In this document: one piece after another, positions 17,202 to 26,659 of the stretch
Layout of the letters: each line of letters opens with the position of its first letter
Numbering within the stretch: position 1 is the first letter of the stretch
Source: Geothrix sp. PMB-07
GTDB lineage: Bacteria; Acidobacteriota; Holophagae; Holophagales; Holophagaceae
Length of the DNA stretch: 64,000 nucleotides
NCBI RefSeq assembly: GCF_030758935.1
Contig: NZ_CP132333.1
Location: 2,728,992 to 2,792,991, forward strand
Reading direction: 5' to 3'
Program-made: the position numbers and the translations under genes
Notes under the pieces: generated by a model
The model's database searches: none
What the model was told of the DNA's origin: nothing
What the model saw: only the letters and a program-made list of their open reading frames with translations

Positions 17202-18911
17202 TCATAGGGCCGTCAGCGGGATGCGGCGGCCCGCGCCGAAGGCCTTGGGGCTCACCTTGAAGGCAAAGGGCAGTTGGCGCCGCTTGAATTCGGTGCGGCG
17301 AAGCAGGCCCAGGATGCGCGGCAGAGCGGCCCGCGCCTGCTCCAGGGCCGGACCCTCCAGCAGCAGGGCGAGGTCATCCGCCAGGCCCTCCTCGGGACGC
17401 TGGGCTTCCAGGGCCGAGCTCAAGATGGCATCCAGCTGCGCGTAGGGCAGCAGGCTGGCTTCGTCAGTCTGCCCGGGACGCAGCTCGGCCGTGGGCGGAC
17501 GCTCGATCACACCACGCGGCACGGCGGGGCCCAGATCCCGGGCCATGGCGTAGACCCGCGCCTTGAGGCAGTCGCCCAGGGGCGCGAAGGCGCCGATGCC
17601 ATCGCCATAGAGGGTGAAGTAGCCCGTGGCCGCCTCGCTCTTGTTGCCGGTGTTCAGCACCGCCACGCGATCCGTGCCGAGGCGCCGCTGGATCTCCGGC
17701 TCGGTGGTGAGCGCCATGAGCAGGCTGCCCCGGCTGCGGCTCTGGAGGTTCTCGTCCGTCAGACTGAAGGCGCGGCCTGGAAAGACCTGATCGAGGGCGG
17801 CGCCGAAACCCGCGAAGGGCGCGTCTGCATCCAGCCGCAGAAAGCCCATGCCCAGGTGCCGCGCCTGCTCCTCGGCCAGCGCCGAGCTTTCACCGCTGCT
17901 GAAGCGCGTGGGCATCGCGGCGCCCAGCACCCGATCCGGTCCCAGCGCTTCCACGGCGAGGGCCGCGGCCACGGCGCTGTCGATGCCACCGGACAGGCCC
18001 AGCACCAGGGCCTGCAGCCCCTGCTTCGCCAGATTGTCGCGGATGCCCGTCACCAGGGCCTTCCGCAGCCATGGGCCCTCCTCCACGCCGCGCCAGGGCT
18101 GGCCTGGCGCGGCGGGATCCACCATGAGCGTGCCTTCCTCGAAGGCCTCGCTGCCCTGCCAACGGCCATCGGGCAGGGCCAGCCCCGAGCCGCCATCGAA
18201 GAGCAGCCAGCTTTCCGCGCCCACCCGGCTGGCGTAGGCGATGGGCACTTTGTGTTTCTGGGCCAGGCCCGGCAGCAAGCGGCGCCTTTGCGCTTCCTTG
18301 GAGGGGATGGCCCAAGGGGCGCTCTTGCCGGTCGGCAGCCAGCTGCCCAGGGCGCTGGGACTGGCGCTGGCGTTGAGGATCAGCGTGGCGCCCGCCGCGG
18401 CCAGATCCGCGATGGGATCCACGCCGTAGCCCACGGGCACGTTGCCCAGTTGGGGATCGGCCCAGAGGTCCTCGCAGATGGACAGCCCGATGCGATGATC
18501 CCCGAAAGTCACCAGGGGCTGGGGCGAGGCATCGGGCTCGAAGTAGCGGTGCTCATCGAACACGTCGTAGCTGGGCAGCACCCGCTTGCGGGCGCAGTGG
18601 CGAAGGCTGCCTCGCTCACACCACCACAGCTCGTTCCAGAGCCGCCCCGAGGGCGCGGGATGGGCCGTGCCGAACACCAGCGGCACCCGGCCTGACAGCG
18701 CTGCCAGCCGCATGGATTCCGCCTGGATGCGGCGCCGCATGCCAGGCTCCCAGAGGCGATCCTCCAGCAGGTAGCCCGGGATGGCCAGCTCCGGAGCCAG
18801 CACCAGCTCTGCCCCTTCGGCCACGGCCCCCGCGTAGGCAGCCTCCACCTGACGGCCATTGGCCTCGGGATCGCCGAGGCGGGCGTTGAGCTGGAGGAGC
18901 GCCATTCGCAT
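17202..18911 (-). CDS. nadE: NAD+ synthetase, glutamine-hydrolysing
   Basis: A 569-residue enzyme for the last step of NAD synthesis (deamido-NAD + glutamine + ATP). The N-terminal nitrilase-type glutaminase domain has its Glu in APELAIPGY (about 41), Lys in the RKRVLPSYDVFDE region, and nucleophile Cys in LSICEDLW (about 148). The C-terminal synthetase domain carries the P-loop GLSGGIDSAVAAALA (about 305) and the NTGNKSEAATGYFTLYGDG segment. Fused glutaminase means it can use glutamine directly. It follows a sensor kinase gene by 23 nt on the same strand. Confidence 0.94.
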   Translation of the reverse strand: MRMALLQLNARLGDPEANGRQVEAAYAGAVAEGAELVLAPELAIPGYLLEDRLWEPGMRRRIQAESMRLAALSGRVPLVFGTAHPAPSGRLWNELWWCERGSLRHCARKRVLPSYDVFDEHRYFEPDASPQPLVTFGDHRIGLSICEDLWADPQLGNVPVGYGVDPIADLAAAGATLILNASASPSALGSWLPTGKSAPWAIPSKEAQRRRLLPGLAQKHKVPIAYASRVGAESWLLFDGGSGLALPDGRWQGSEAFEEGTLMVDPAAPGQPWRGVEEGPWLRKALVTGIRDNLAKQGLQALVLGLSGGIDSAVAAALAVEALGPDRVLGAAMPTRFSSGESSALAEEQARHLGMGFLRLDADAPFAGFGAALDQVFPGRAFSLTDENLQSRSRGSLLMALTTEPEIQRRLGTDRVAVLNTGNKSEAATGYFTLYGDGIGAFAPLGDCLKARVYAMARDLGPAVPRGVIERPPTAELRPGQTDEASLLPYAQLDAILSSALEAQRPEEGLADDLALLLEGPALEQARAALPRILGLLRRTEFKRRQLPFAFKVSPKAFGAGRRIPLTAL

Positions 18912-18934
18912 GGAACCAACTTACCAGCGGATCC

Positions 18935-20071
18935 CTACCAGCGGATCTCGGCGCAGGTGCCCCCTTCGGGACGGGGTGTCAGGCGCAGATCGGCGCCCTG
19001 GGCATTGAGCCATTTGAGGGCCAGCGGCAGCCCCAGCCCCGTGCCGTCGGGGCGCCCACTCTCAAAGGGGCGCAGCATGCGGATGGCCGTGTCCTCGGAC
19101 AGCCCGTGCCCTTCGTCCAGTACGTCTAGGCGGCGGTCGGCGACCTTCACCATTACCCGCCCGCCCGCGGCGGTGGCCTGGCAGGCGTTCTCCAGCAGGT
19201 TCACCAGGGCCTGGTGCAACAGCAGAGGATCGCCCGTGGCCGTGCCCCGCCCTTCGAAGGAAAGCACTCGGCCCTGGCTGGCGGGGCGGCGCTTCACGTC
19301 GTTCAGGGCCTGGGCCGTCACATCCTCCAGCCGCATGGGTTCGGAAATGGGGTCCAGAGGTTTGGCCCACTGGAGGAACCGCTGCACCAGCCGTTCCAGC
19401 CCTTCGGTTTCTTCAAGCAGCGTGTCCGCGGCGTCGTGGTGGCCCGCACGCTTCAGCAGCTGCCCCTGCCCTTTCAGCACCGCCAGGCCGTTCTTCAGCT
19501 GGTGGGCCACCCCGGCGGTCATCTCGCCCAGCTCCGCGAAGCGCTCACGCAATTGAAGCCGCCGCTCCTCCTGTTCGGCCTCGGTGACATCGTCAAACTG
19601 CACCAGGGCGCCGATGCGGTCCGGCGCCTCCATGCGCTGCAGCCGCCAGCGACGTCCTCGGGCCTCGAGGCGCCGGGCGGGCCCTGGCTCCAGATCAAGC
19701 GCCTCTCGCAACCAGGGGAAGGGCTCCAGCACGAAGGCGGCATCAAGGCCAACCACACCCGGCGTCACGCCCAGCAACTCCTGGCCACGGCGGTTCAGGG
19801 CCGCCAGGCGGTGCCGCTGATCCACCCAGACCAGCCCCATGGGCAGCGCATCCAACAGTCGCTCGTGCACCGTGCGCAACTCACCCAAGGAGGCCGCCAG
19901 TTCGCCCCGCTCCCGCAGGCTGCCCGAGACTGCGGCCAAAACCAGGGCATCGGGATCCGGCGGTGTCCGCCGCCGCAGCCGCGCCCATCGGAAGAACAGC
20001 AGCAACACGCCTCCGAGTGCGGCGCCGATGGGAATGGCGAGGGCCAGCCCCGCGAGGGCATGGGGACTCAT
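18935..20071 (-). CDS. sensor histidine kinase
   Basis: A 378-residue protein. One N-terminal membrane helix (about 5-27) is followed by a PAS-like domain (LPMGLVWVDQRHRLAALNRRG, about 75-160), a HisKA domain with H-box VAHQLKNGLAVLKG (about 185), and HATPase_c (NLLENACQATA; DEGHGLSED; GTGLGLPLALK). There is no periplasmic sensor, so the signal is membrane or cytoplasmic. No cognate response regulator is adjacent; nadE follows downstream. Confidence 0.88.
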   Translation of the reverse strand: MSPHALAGLALAIPIGAALGGVLLLFFRWARLRRRTPPDPDALVLAAVSGSLRERGELAASLGELRTVHERLLDALPMGLVWVDQRHRLAALNRRGQELLGVTPGVVGLDAAFVLEPFPWLREALDLEPGPARRLEARGRRWRLQRMEAPDRIGALVQFDDVTEAEQEERRLQLRERFAELGEMTAGVAHQLKNGLAVLKGQGQLLKRAGHHDAADTLLEETEGLERLVQRFLQWAKPLDPISEPMRLEDVTAQALNDVKRRPASQGRVLSFEGRGTATGDPLLLHQALVNLLENACQATAAGGRVMVKVADRRLDVLDEGHGLSEDTAIRMLRPFESGRPDGTGLGLPLALKWLNAQGADLRLTPRPEGGTCAEIRW

Positions 20072-20165
20072 GCGAATCCCGCCCAGCCCATCGCCGGAGG
20101 CTTCGATTCAACCAAGATGACCCTCTCCTGCTGCACGTTCATGCCCCCAGGTTATGCTGAAACCC

Positions 20166-20993
20166 ATGGACCGACAGCCCATCTACATCGTCTCCGGCGG
20201 ATCCGGCGAAACCGCCCACCGCATGGTGCAGGCGGCGCTCACGCAGTTCGCCCTGGGCGAGGGCTCGGCCCTGGTGCGCCGCTTCCAGAATGTGCGGTCC
20301 CACGAGGACCTCGACCGCGTCCTGGAGATGGCTTCGGAAAAGCGCGCGGTCATCATCCACACCACCGTCTCGCGGGAGATGCGGGACTACCTGGACAAGC
20401 GCTGCTCCGAACTGCGGCTCACTCAGGTGGATCTCTTCGGCAACCTGCTCGACACCCTGGCCCTCTACCTCCGCGAGCGGCCCGAAGAGCGACCTGGCAG
20501 CTTCCATGCCGTGGGAGACAAGTACTTCCGCCGCATCGAGGCCATCGAGTTCGCCCTGAAGTATGACGATGGCATCGACATGGGTGGCCTGGCCGAGGCC
20601 GACATCGTGCTGGTGGGCATCAGCCGCACCAGCAAGACGCCTCTCTCCATGTACCTCGCCATGGAGGGCTTCAAGGTCATGAACGTGCCGCTGGTGCCGG
20701 GTGTGCCCCTGCCGCCAGAGCTGGCCACCATCCCCCAGGGCCGCATCGTGGGGCTCACCATCCAGGCGGACCGCCTGCAGGAGATCCGCGCCTACCGCTT
20801 GAAGCGCCTGGGCGCCACCGGGAGCGCGGACAGCTACAGCGACATGGGCCGCATCCTCGACGAACTGGCCTACGCCGACGAGATCTACAAGCACCACCGT
20901 CGCTGGCCCGTGCTGGATGTCACCGGCCGCAGCATCGAGGAAACCGCCGGCCTGGTGCTGGATCGCGTCTTCGGCAAGGAGCGCGCGGTCTGA
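20166..20993 (+). CDS. PEP synthase/pyruvate-phosphate dikinase regulatory protein
   Basis: A 275-residue DUF299-family bifunctional kinase/phosphorylase. It switches PEP synthase or PPDK off by ADP-dependent phosphorylation of an active-site Thr and on by Pi-dependent dephosphorylation. The N-terminus IYIVSGGSGETAHRM and the P-loop-like GISRTSKTPLSMYLA (about 155) are diagnostic. Which enzyme is its target cannot be told, because neither ppsA nor ppdK is in the window. An in-frame ATG at 20154 is an alternative start. TATGCT lies 7 nt before the chosen ATG and no SD is visible, suggesting a leaderless message. Confidence 0.9.
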   Translation: MDRQPIYIVSGGSGETAHRMVQAALTQFALGEGSALVRRFQNVRSHEDLDRVLEMASEKRAVIIHTTVSREMRDYLDKRCSELRLTQVDLFGNLLDTLALYLRERPEERPGSFHAVGDKYFRRIEAIEFALKYDDGIDMGGLAEADIVLVGISRTSKTPLSMYLAMEGFKVMNVPLVPGVPLPPELATIPQGRIVGLTIQADRLQEIRAYRLKRLGATGSADSYSDMGRILDELAYADEIYKHHRRWPVLDVTGRSIEETAGLVLDRVFGKERAV

Positions 20994-21017
20994 GGTTTGC
21001 CGTGGTAAATCCTTACG

Positions 21018-22490
21018 TCATAACTCGTCTTCCAGCCGCTGCACGAGGGTCCGCAAAATCTTGATGCGGCCGTAGTACTTGTTCTCGCTCTCCACCAGTG
21101 TCCAGGGGGCGATCTCGGTGCTGGTGCGGTCGATCATGTCGCAGATGGCCTGCTCGTAGAGGGGCCATTTCTCGCGGTTGCGCCAGTCCTCCTCGGTGAT
21201 CTTGAAGCGCTTGAAGGGTGTGGCCTGGCGCTCCTCGAAGCGGCGCAGCTGCTCCTCCTGGCTGATGGACAGCCAGAACTTGAGGAGGATGGTGCGGCTG
21301 CGCTCGATCTGCAGTTCGAACTCGTTGATCTCGCTGTAGGCCCGCTGCCAGTCGGCCTCGGAACAGAAGCCCTCCACGCGCTCCACCAGCACCCGGCCGT
21401 ACCAGCTGCGATCGAAGATCTGCACCTTCCCCCGTCGGGGCAGGTTCCGCCAGAAGCGCCAGAGGTAGGGCTGGGCCCGCTCATCCTCAGTCGGGGCGGC
21501 CACGGGCTGGATGCGGTAGGTGCGGGCGTCCAGCGCCTGGGTGATGCGCCGGATGCTGCCGCCCTTCCCCGCTGCGTCCACCCCCTCGAAGACCAGCACC
21601 ACCGAATGCTTCTTGAAGTTGCGGTGGCGCGTCAGCAGGTTCAGGCGCCCTTGAAGCGCGAGCAATTCCTCCTCATAGTCCTTCTTCTCCATTCGCTTCG
21701 TGAGATCCAGGGCCTTGAGGATGTTGAGCCCGTCGAGGGCGGTGGGCGGTTGGGAGACCACCGGGGCAGCCTTGGGCGCGGGATTGTCGAGGCGGGCCCG
21801 CAGCTTCTCGAGCAGCACCTTGCCCACCGTGAGCTTCTGGTAGCGCGGATCCGTGGCCTCGACCACGATCCACGGCGAATCGGCAGTGCTGGTGGAGCGC
21901 AGCGCGCGCTCGGCCACCTGGCGGAAGGTGTCGTACATCTCGAAGTGCTTCCAGTCCCGGGGCGTCACCCGCCAGCGGGTCTTGGGGTCCTTCTCCAGGT
22001 GCTTCAGACGTTTCTTCTGGACCTCCTTGCTGAGGTGCATCCAAAACTTCAGCACCAGGGCCCCTTCGTGGATGAGCATCTGCTCGAAGCTGGCGATGCG
22101 GGCCATGTCCTGATCCAGATCCGACGTCTTCATGCGGCCATGGGCCCGCTCCAGGATGGGCCAGGTGTACCAGGAGCCATCGAAGATGCCGATGCGTCCC
22201 TTGGGTGGCAGCATGCGCCAGTAGCGCCACATGTGGGGCCGCTCCCGTTCCTCGTCCGAGGGCTCATCCAGGCCGTGAGTCTGGATGTGGCGCGGATCCA
22301 TCCACTCATTGAGCGCGTTCACGGTCTCGCTCTTGCCCGAGCCATCCACACCCGCCACCAAGATCACCACGGGGAATTTCGCCGAGGCCAGATCGAACTG
22401 GGCATCCAGCAGCGCCTCCCGCAGCGGGGGCAGTTCTTTGTCCCAGGTCTCCTTGCTGACCTTGTGGCCGAGTTCCGCGGACTCGAACAT
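21018..22490 (-). CDS. pap: polyphosphate:AMP phosphotransferase (two-domain PPK2)
   Basis: A 490-residue cytoplasmic enzyme that phosphorylates AMP to ADP from polyphosphate. It has two PPK2 domains in tandem. The first has Walker A GVDGSGKSETVN and lid/Walker B FDGSWYTWP. The second has GVDAAGKGGSIRRI and FDRSWYGRVLVERVEG. The tandem form is the Pap type, in contrast to single-domain PPK2s acting on ADP or GDP; the second domain keeps the fuller set of catalytic residues. The start MFESAELGHK is set by GGAGGA 5 nt upstream. It is convergent with the PEP/pyruvate regulator, so both bear on energy charge. Confidence 0.88.
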   Translation of the reverse strand: MFESAELGHKVSKETWDKELPPLREALLDAQFDLASAKFPVVILVAGVDGSGKSETVNALNEWMDPRHIQTHGLDEPSDEERERPHMWRYWRMLPPKGRIGIFDGSWYTWPILERAHGRMKTSDLDQDMARIASFEQMLIHEGALVLKFWMHLSKEVQKKRLKHLEKDPKTRWRVTPRDWKHFEMYDTFRQVAERALRSTSTADSPWIVVEATDPRYQKLTVGKVLLEKLRARLDNPAPKAAPVVSQPPTALDGLNILKALDLTKRMEKKDYEEELLALQGRLNLLTRHRNFKKHSVVLVFEGVDAAGKGGSIRRITQALDARTYRIQPVAAPTEDERAQPYLWRFWRNLPRRGKVQIFDRSWYGRVLVERVEGFCSEADWQRAYSEINEFELQIERSRTILLKFWLSISQEEQLRRFEERQATPFKRFKITEEDWRNREKWPLYEQAICDMIDRTSTEIAPWTLVESENKYYGRIKILRTLVQRLEDEL

Positions 22491-22556
22491 GGTTCCTCCG
22501 GGCTGCTGCACCTTGAATCGGCAAGGCCACGATAGCGGATTTCCCCGTGGATGAGT

Positions 22557-24200
22557 TCAGTATTCGTTGGCCAGATCCCCTGCCCGCACCTGCTTTTCAA
22601 AGGGCTGGAACACTGGCGCCCCAGCCGACTGGGCGATCCACTCGGCCACGCGGATGCCATCCACGGCTGCCGAGGTGATGCCTCCGGCGAAACCCGCGCC
22701 TTCGCCGCAGGGGTAGAGCCCTGGGTGCGACATGGACTGTCCATCCTCACCCCTGAGTAGTTGGATGGGGCTGCTGGTGCGGCTTTCGATGGCCAGCAGA
22801 ATGGCCTCTCGGCTGGCGAAGCCGTGGATCTTCTTGTCGAAAGAAGGCAGCGCTCCGGCCAGTTGTTCACGCACGAAGTTCGGCAGACAGGTGCTTAAAT
22901 CCGCCGCCACGGCGAAAGGCTTGAAGCTCGTCCCGGGCAGCTTCCCCGTGGCCCGTCCCTTCAAAAAATCCTGCACGGCCATGGCGGGTGCGCCATAGGT
23001 CTCGCCAGCAGCGCGGAAGGCGGCCTGCTCCCACTTGCGCTGGAAATACATGCCGCCCAATAGGTGGTCACTGCCAAAATCGGCGGTGTTCACCTTGGCC
23101 ACCAGGCCCGAATTGGCAAAGCCCGAATTGCGCTTCTCGTTGCTCATGCCGTTGACGACCACGCCGCCTTCCTCGCTGCTGCACTGGATCACCTCGCCGC
23201 CGGGGCACATGCAGAAGCTGTAGGCGGCCCGGTTCAGGCCGAAGTTGCAAACCAGTTTGTAGTCGGCGGCGGGCAGTGAGGGATGGCCTGCACTCGGACC
23301 GTACTGGGCGCGGTCAATGAGATCCTGCGGATGCTCCACGCGCACGCCCATGGCGAAGGGTTTCTGCCGCATGGCCACGCCGTGGCCGTGAAGCATCTCG
23401 AAGGTGTCGCGGGCGCTGTGACCCGGAGCCAACACCAGAGCCTCGCAGAGGATCTCCTCACCATCGGCCAGCACCGCAGCGCGCACCCGGCCCTGCGCGT
23501 CGAAGCGCAGATCCGCCAGCCGCGAGCGGAAGCGGTAGCGGGCGCCCCGAGCCTCGGCCTCCTTGCGGATGAGCACCGCGCAGCGGCGGATCACGTCAGT
23601 GCCCACATGGGGCTTGGCCAGGTAGAGGATCCTCGGATTCGCACCGAAGCGCACGAAGGCCTCCAGCACGTAGCGTGTGGCGGGATGGCCGATGCGCGTG
23701 GTGAGCTTGCCGTCGCTGAAGGTGCCTGCGCCGCCCTCGCCGAACTGGGCATTGGCTTCGGGGTCGAGCACCGCCTCCTTCCACAATCCGGCGATGGCCT
23801 GCACGCGCTCGCCCATGGCGGGCCCCCGTTCCAGCACGATGGGTTCGATGCCGTAATCCAGCAGGCGCAGGGCGCAGAAGGTGCCCGCGGGTCCGCTGCC
23901 CACCACCACGACGCGCGGACGGCGCGGCGGCGGCGCCACGGCGTAAGGCGCCAAGTCTGGCGCCAGGTCCAGCTTGAGTCCACCCGGCAGGGGCCCCAAT
24001 TCCAGGGCTCGATCTGTCTCAAAGCTGAGGGCTGTCAGGAAGCGGATGGCGCCCTTGTGGCGGGCATCCAGGCTGCGCCGCTCCAGGGTGACCGCCTGGT
24101 ATTCCTTCGACGAGCCACCCAGGACGTGCGCCAGAGGCTTGGCCAGATCCAGCGCCTCCTCGCCCAGGTTCAGCGGCAGGTTGGAAAGCAGGTAGCGCAT
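22557..24200 (-). CDS. NAD(P)/FAD-dependent oxidoreductase (COG2509 type)
   Basis: A 547-residue flavoprotein. After an N-terminal extension of about 95 residues comes the Rossmann FAD motif VVVVGSGPAGTFCALRLLDYG. GEGGAGTFSDGKLTTRIG and a C-terminal PCGEGAGFAGGITSAAVDG are typical of the uncharacterised FAD-dependent dehydrogenase family COG2509. The substrate is unknown. The ATG at 24200 is preceded by GAGGTG and preferred to a GTG 6 nt upstream. Confidence 0.82.
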   Translation of the reverse strand: MRYLLSNLPLNLGEEALDLAKPLAHVLGGSSKEYQAVTLERRSLDARHKGAIRFLTALSFETDRALELGPLPGGLKLDLAPDLAPYAVAPPPRRPRVVVVGSGPAGTFCALRLLDYGIEPIVLERGPAMGERVQAIAGLWKEAVLDPEANAQFGEGGAGTFSDGKLTTRIGHPATRYVLEAFVRFGANPRILYLAKPHVGTDVIRRCAVLIRKEAEARGARYRFRSRLADLRFDAQGRVRAAVLADGEEILCEALVLAPGHSARDTFEMLHGHGVAMRQKPFAMGVRVEHPQDLIDRAQYGPSAGHPSLPAADYKLVCNFGLNRAAYSFCMCPGGEVIQCSSEEGGVVVNGMSNEKRNSGFANSGLVAKVNTADFGSDHLLGGMYFQRKWEQAAFRAAGETYGAPAMAVQDFLKGRATGKLPGTSFKPFAVAADLSTCLPNFVREQLAGALPSFDKKIHGFASREAILLAIESRTSSPIQLLRGEDGQSMSHPGLYPCGEGAGFAGGITSAAVDGIRVAEWIAQSAGAPVFQPFEKQVRAGDLANEY

Positions 24201-24249
24201 GGTCACCTCGGCGCGTGGAGCCCACGGGACTCAAAGCCAGGCATCCAGA

Positions 24250-26595
24250 TTAACCGGGAGGTACCCCGGGGTGGCCTCCCCGGTTTCCGAGCAGCTGCCC
24301 GATGAGCCCCAACAGCTGATTGAGGCCGTAAGGCTTGGCGAGGATCCGCAAGCGGGCATCCCGGGCCTGGCCCTCCTCGATGCCTTCCAGCCCATGACCC
24401 GAAATGAGGATGACCGGCAGCTCGGAGTTCCCTTCCCGCAATTGGGCGAGAAGCTCCAACCCCGTCCTGCGAGGCATCTGCTGATCACAGATCACCAGAT
24501 CGAAGGTGCCCTGGAGGAACCTCTCCCATCCCTGCACGCCATCCTGGGCCGGGGTGGCCTCGGCACCACGCAGCGTGAGCATCTCCATGAGCAATTCGCG
24601 CAGGTGGATCTCGTCTTCCACCACCAGAATGCGGAGCCCCTGCAATGAAGGTGGCTGCTGCAGGGCCACCTCGGCAGCAGGCTGGTTCGCCTCGTGAACG
24701 TGCCCCTCAGGTAGGAAGACCCGAAACTCGGTGCCTTTCCCTGGCTGGCTCTGCACCTCGATGCGACCCGCATGTGCCCGGATGATGCCCGACACCATCG
24801 CAAGGCCGAGGCCATGCCCTTGTTCGGCGGCCTTGGTGCTGAAGAAGGGCTCGAAGACACGAGGCAGAACCTCTGCCGGAATGCCCAGGCCCGTGTCGGT
24901 GACGGACAGGCACACCGAACCCTCCACACCCCGACCGGTGCTGATGGTGAGGACGCCGCCCCCGGGCATGGCGTCCCGAGCATTGATGGCCAGGTTCATG
25001 ATGACCTGCTCCAATCCCACGGGATCCCCCTGGATGGGCTCGAGATCCTGCTCCAGCGCCAGTTCCAGCTGGATGCGCCCTCCTAGCAGGTGGCCAAGCA
25101 GGGTGGCCGTGCTGCGAACCAGGCCATTCAAATCCACCGGGAGGAATTCATGGCGGGTCTGATGGGTGAACTTCAGCAGAGATCGCACCATCGCCGAACA
25201 GCGGTGGGCGGTCTCCTCCGCCAGGTCCATGCGGTGGCGGGCCGGATCGCCTTCCGGCAGAGCTTGGCGGGCCAGATCCAGTTGGCCCACAATGGCCGCC
25301 AGCTGGTTGTTCACATCGTGGGCGATGCCGCCCGAGAGGGTGCCCACCACCTGCACCCGCTGGCTTCGCAGCAGCTGGCGCTGGAGCGACACCTCCTGCT
25401 GGACGGCGGCTCCGGCCCGCTCGATGGCTTGGCCGAGGGCCTGGATCTCCTGGATGCGGGTCTCCACGGGACCTGGAGTCTCCCCTTCGCCCATGGACTG
25501 GGCCACGGCCACCAAGGCTTCGAGGGGTGCGCTGAAGCGGCGGGACAGCAGCACCACCCGCCAGGTGGCCAGTCCCATGATGATCACCCCGGCCAGCAGA
25601 AGAAGCAGTGAAAGACGTCGGGCAGGCCCCTGCACATCCTGATCGGGGATGGCCAGGCTGAGCCGCCAATCCACCCCGGCTGCCACCACCAACGGCTCGG
25701 CGATGCAGGTGTAGCCCTCACCGCCGAAGCCGAGCCGGAAGGGCTGCCGCTTGTCCCTGGCCCGTAACCAATCCTTCTGAAGCCGATGGAAGAGGGGCAG
25801 GAAGTCCGGCCCCAGGGGCCGCAGGAAGGGCAGGCCCTCAACCGAGATCGCCTGCTTCGGCAAGGTTCTCGGCAGGATCAGGGCCACGCCCCGGTCATCG
25901 CTCACCAGCACCTGCGCGTGGGGCGTGGGCTGGGCCTCCCAGGCGCGCTGGCTGAGGGTCTCCAGGAAGATGTCCACGCAGATGGCGCCCTGCAGTTCGC
26001 CGCTGGCGCCTCGCAGGGGCACCATGTAGGAGAGGCCATGGGTGGGCAGATTCGCGAACCGGTAGGCCCCCACCCACTGCGCTGAGGTCGATTCCGTGGC
26101 GAGCTTCCACCAGGGGCGCTGGTACACCTTGTAGGGCGTGCGTTCCCACACCGCGAAGGGCAGGCGCTGGCCCGCCTTGCGAAGGTAGCGTTTCAGCCCC
26201 TGGGGCTGCCGCGCATCCAGATGGTACGTGGCCAACCCATCAGACAAACGGCTCATGGACACGCCCCAGCCATCCGCCGAAACGAACACCAGGTTCGCCA
26301 CCAGGGGGAATTCCTCCAGCATCGGGGCGATCTGCGCTTCAGCTCCGGGCAGATCCTTGAAGGAGATCCGGCCCTCCCGCCACCAGCGATCCACGGTGCC
26401 GCCCACCCGCTCCACCAGCGCCAGGTCGCCCTTCAGATCGCTCGAAAGACGGGCCAGGCTTTCGCGGGAGCGGGCCTGGATCTGCTGATCCATGCTCCGG
26501 CCCATGCCCACCCAGGCGAGCAGGGTCGACAGGCCTGCGAGCAAGGCGATCAAGACCAGCAACTCGCGCTGAAGGAGCCGCCGGAGCGGAACCAT
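24250..26595 (-). CDS. Cache-type hybrid histidine kinase
   Basis: A 781-residue inner-membrane sensor. A first membrane helix at about 10-32 is followed by a periplasmic double-Cache-like region (about 40-290, with a G-W-G-V-S-M segment), a second helix (about 318-345), HAMP-like linker, HisKA with GGIAHDVNNQLAAIVGQLD (about 425, NtrB-like), HATPase_c (NLAINARDAMPGGG; DTGLGIP; GHGLGLAMV), and a C-terminal receiver (VVEDE; acceptor Asp in LVICDQQMPR; about 655-775). The start is placed at MVPLRR because GGGGAG lies 5 nt upstream. It is divergent from the DUF3667 gene. Confidence 0.88.
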   Translation of the reverse strand: MVPLRRLLQRELLVLIALLAGLSTLLAWVGMGRSMDQQIQARSRESLARLSSDLKGDLALVERVGGTVDRWWREGRISFKDLPGAEAQIAPMLEEFPLVANLVFVSADGWGVSMSRLSDGLATYHLDARQPQGLKRYLRKAGQRLPFAVWERTPYKVYQRPWWKLATESTSAQWVGAYRFANLPTHGLSYMVPLRGASGELQGAICVDIFLETLSQRAWEAQPTPHAQVLVSDDRGVALILPRTLPKQAISVEGLPFLRPLGPDFLPLFHRLQKDWLRARDKRQPFRLGFGGEGYTCIAEPLVVAAGVDWRLSLAIPDQDVQGPARRLSLLLLLAGVIIMGLATWRVVLLSRRFSAPLEALVAVAQSMGEGETPGPVETRIQEIQALGQAIERAGAAVQQEVSLQRQLLRSQRVQVVGTLSGGIAHDVNNQLAAIVGQLDLARQALPEGDPARHRMDLAEETAHRCSAMVRSLLKFTHQTRHEFLPVDLNGLVRSTATLLGHLLGGRIQLELALEQDLEPIQGDPVGLEQVIMNLAINARDAMPGGGVLTISTGRGVEGSVCLSVTDTGLGIPAEVLPRVFEPFFSTKAAEQGHGLGLAMVSGIIRAHAGRIEVQSQPGKGTEFRVFLPEGHVHEANQPAAEVALQQPPSLQGLRILVVEDEIHLRELLMEMLTLRGAEATPAQDGVQGWERFLQGTFDLVICDQQMPRRTGLELLAQLREGNSELPVILISGHGLEGIEEGQARDARLRILAKPYGLNQLLGLIGQLLGNRGGHPGVPPG

Positions 26596-26659
26596 GGAAT
26601 CTCCCCAACCTATGGACCTTCCCACTATGGCGCCAAACAGCTGAAAGCGGCTGAAAGCG

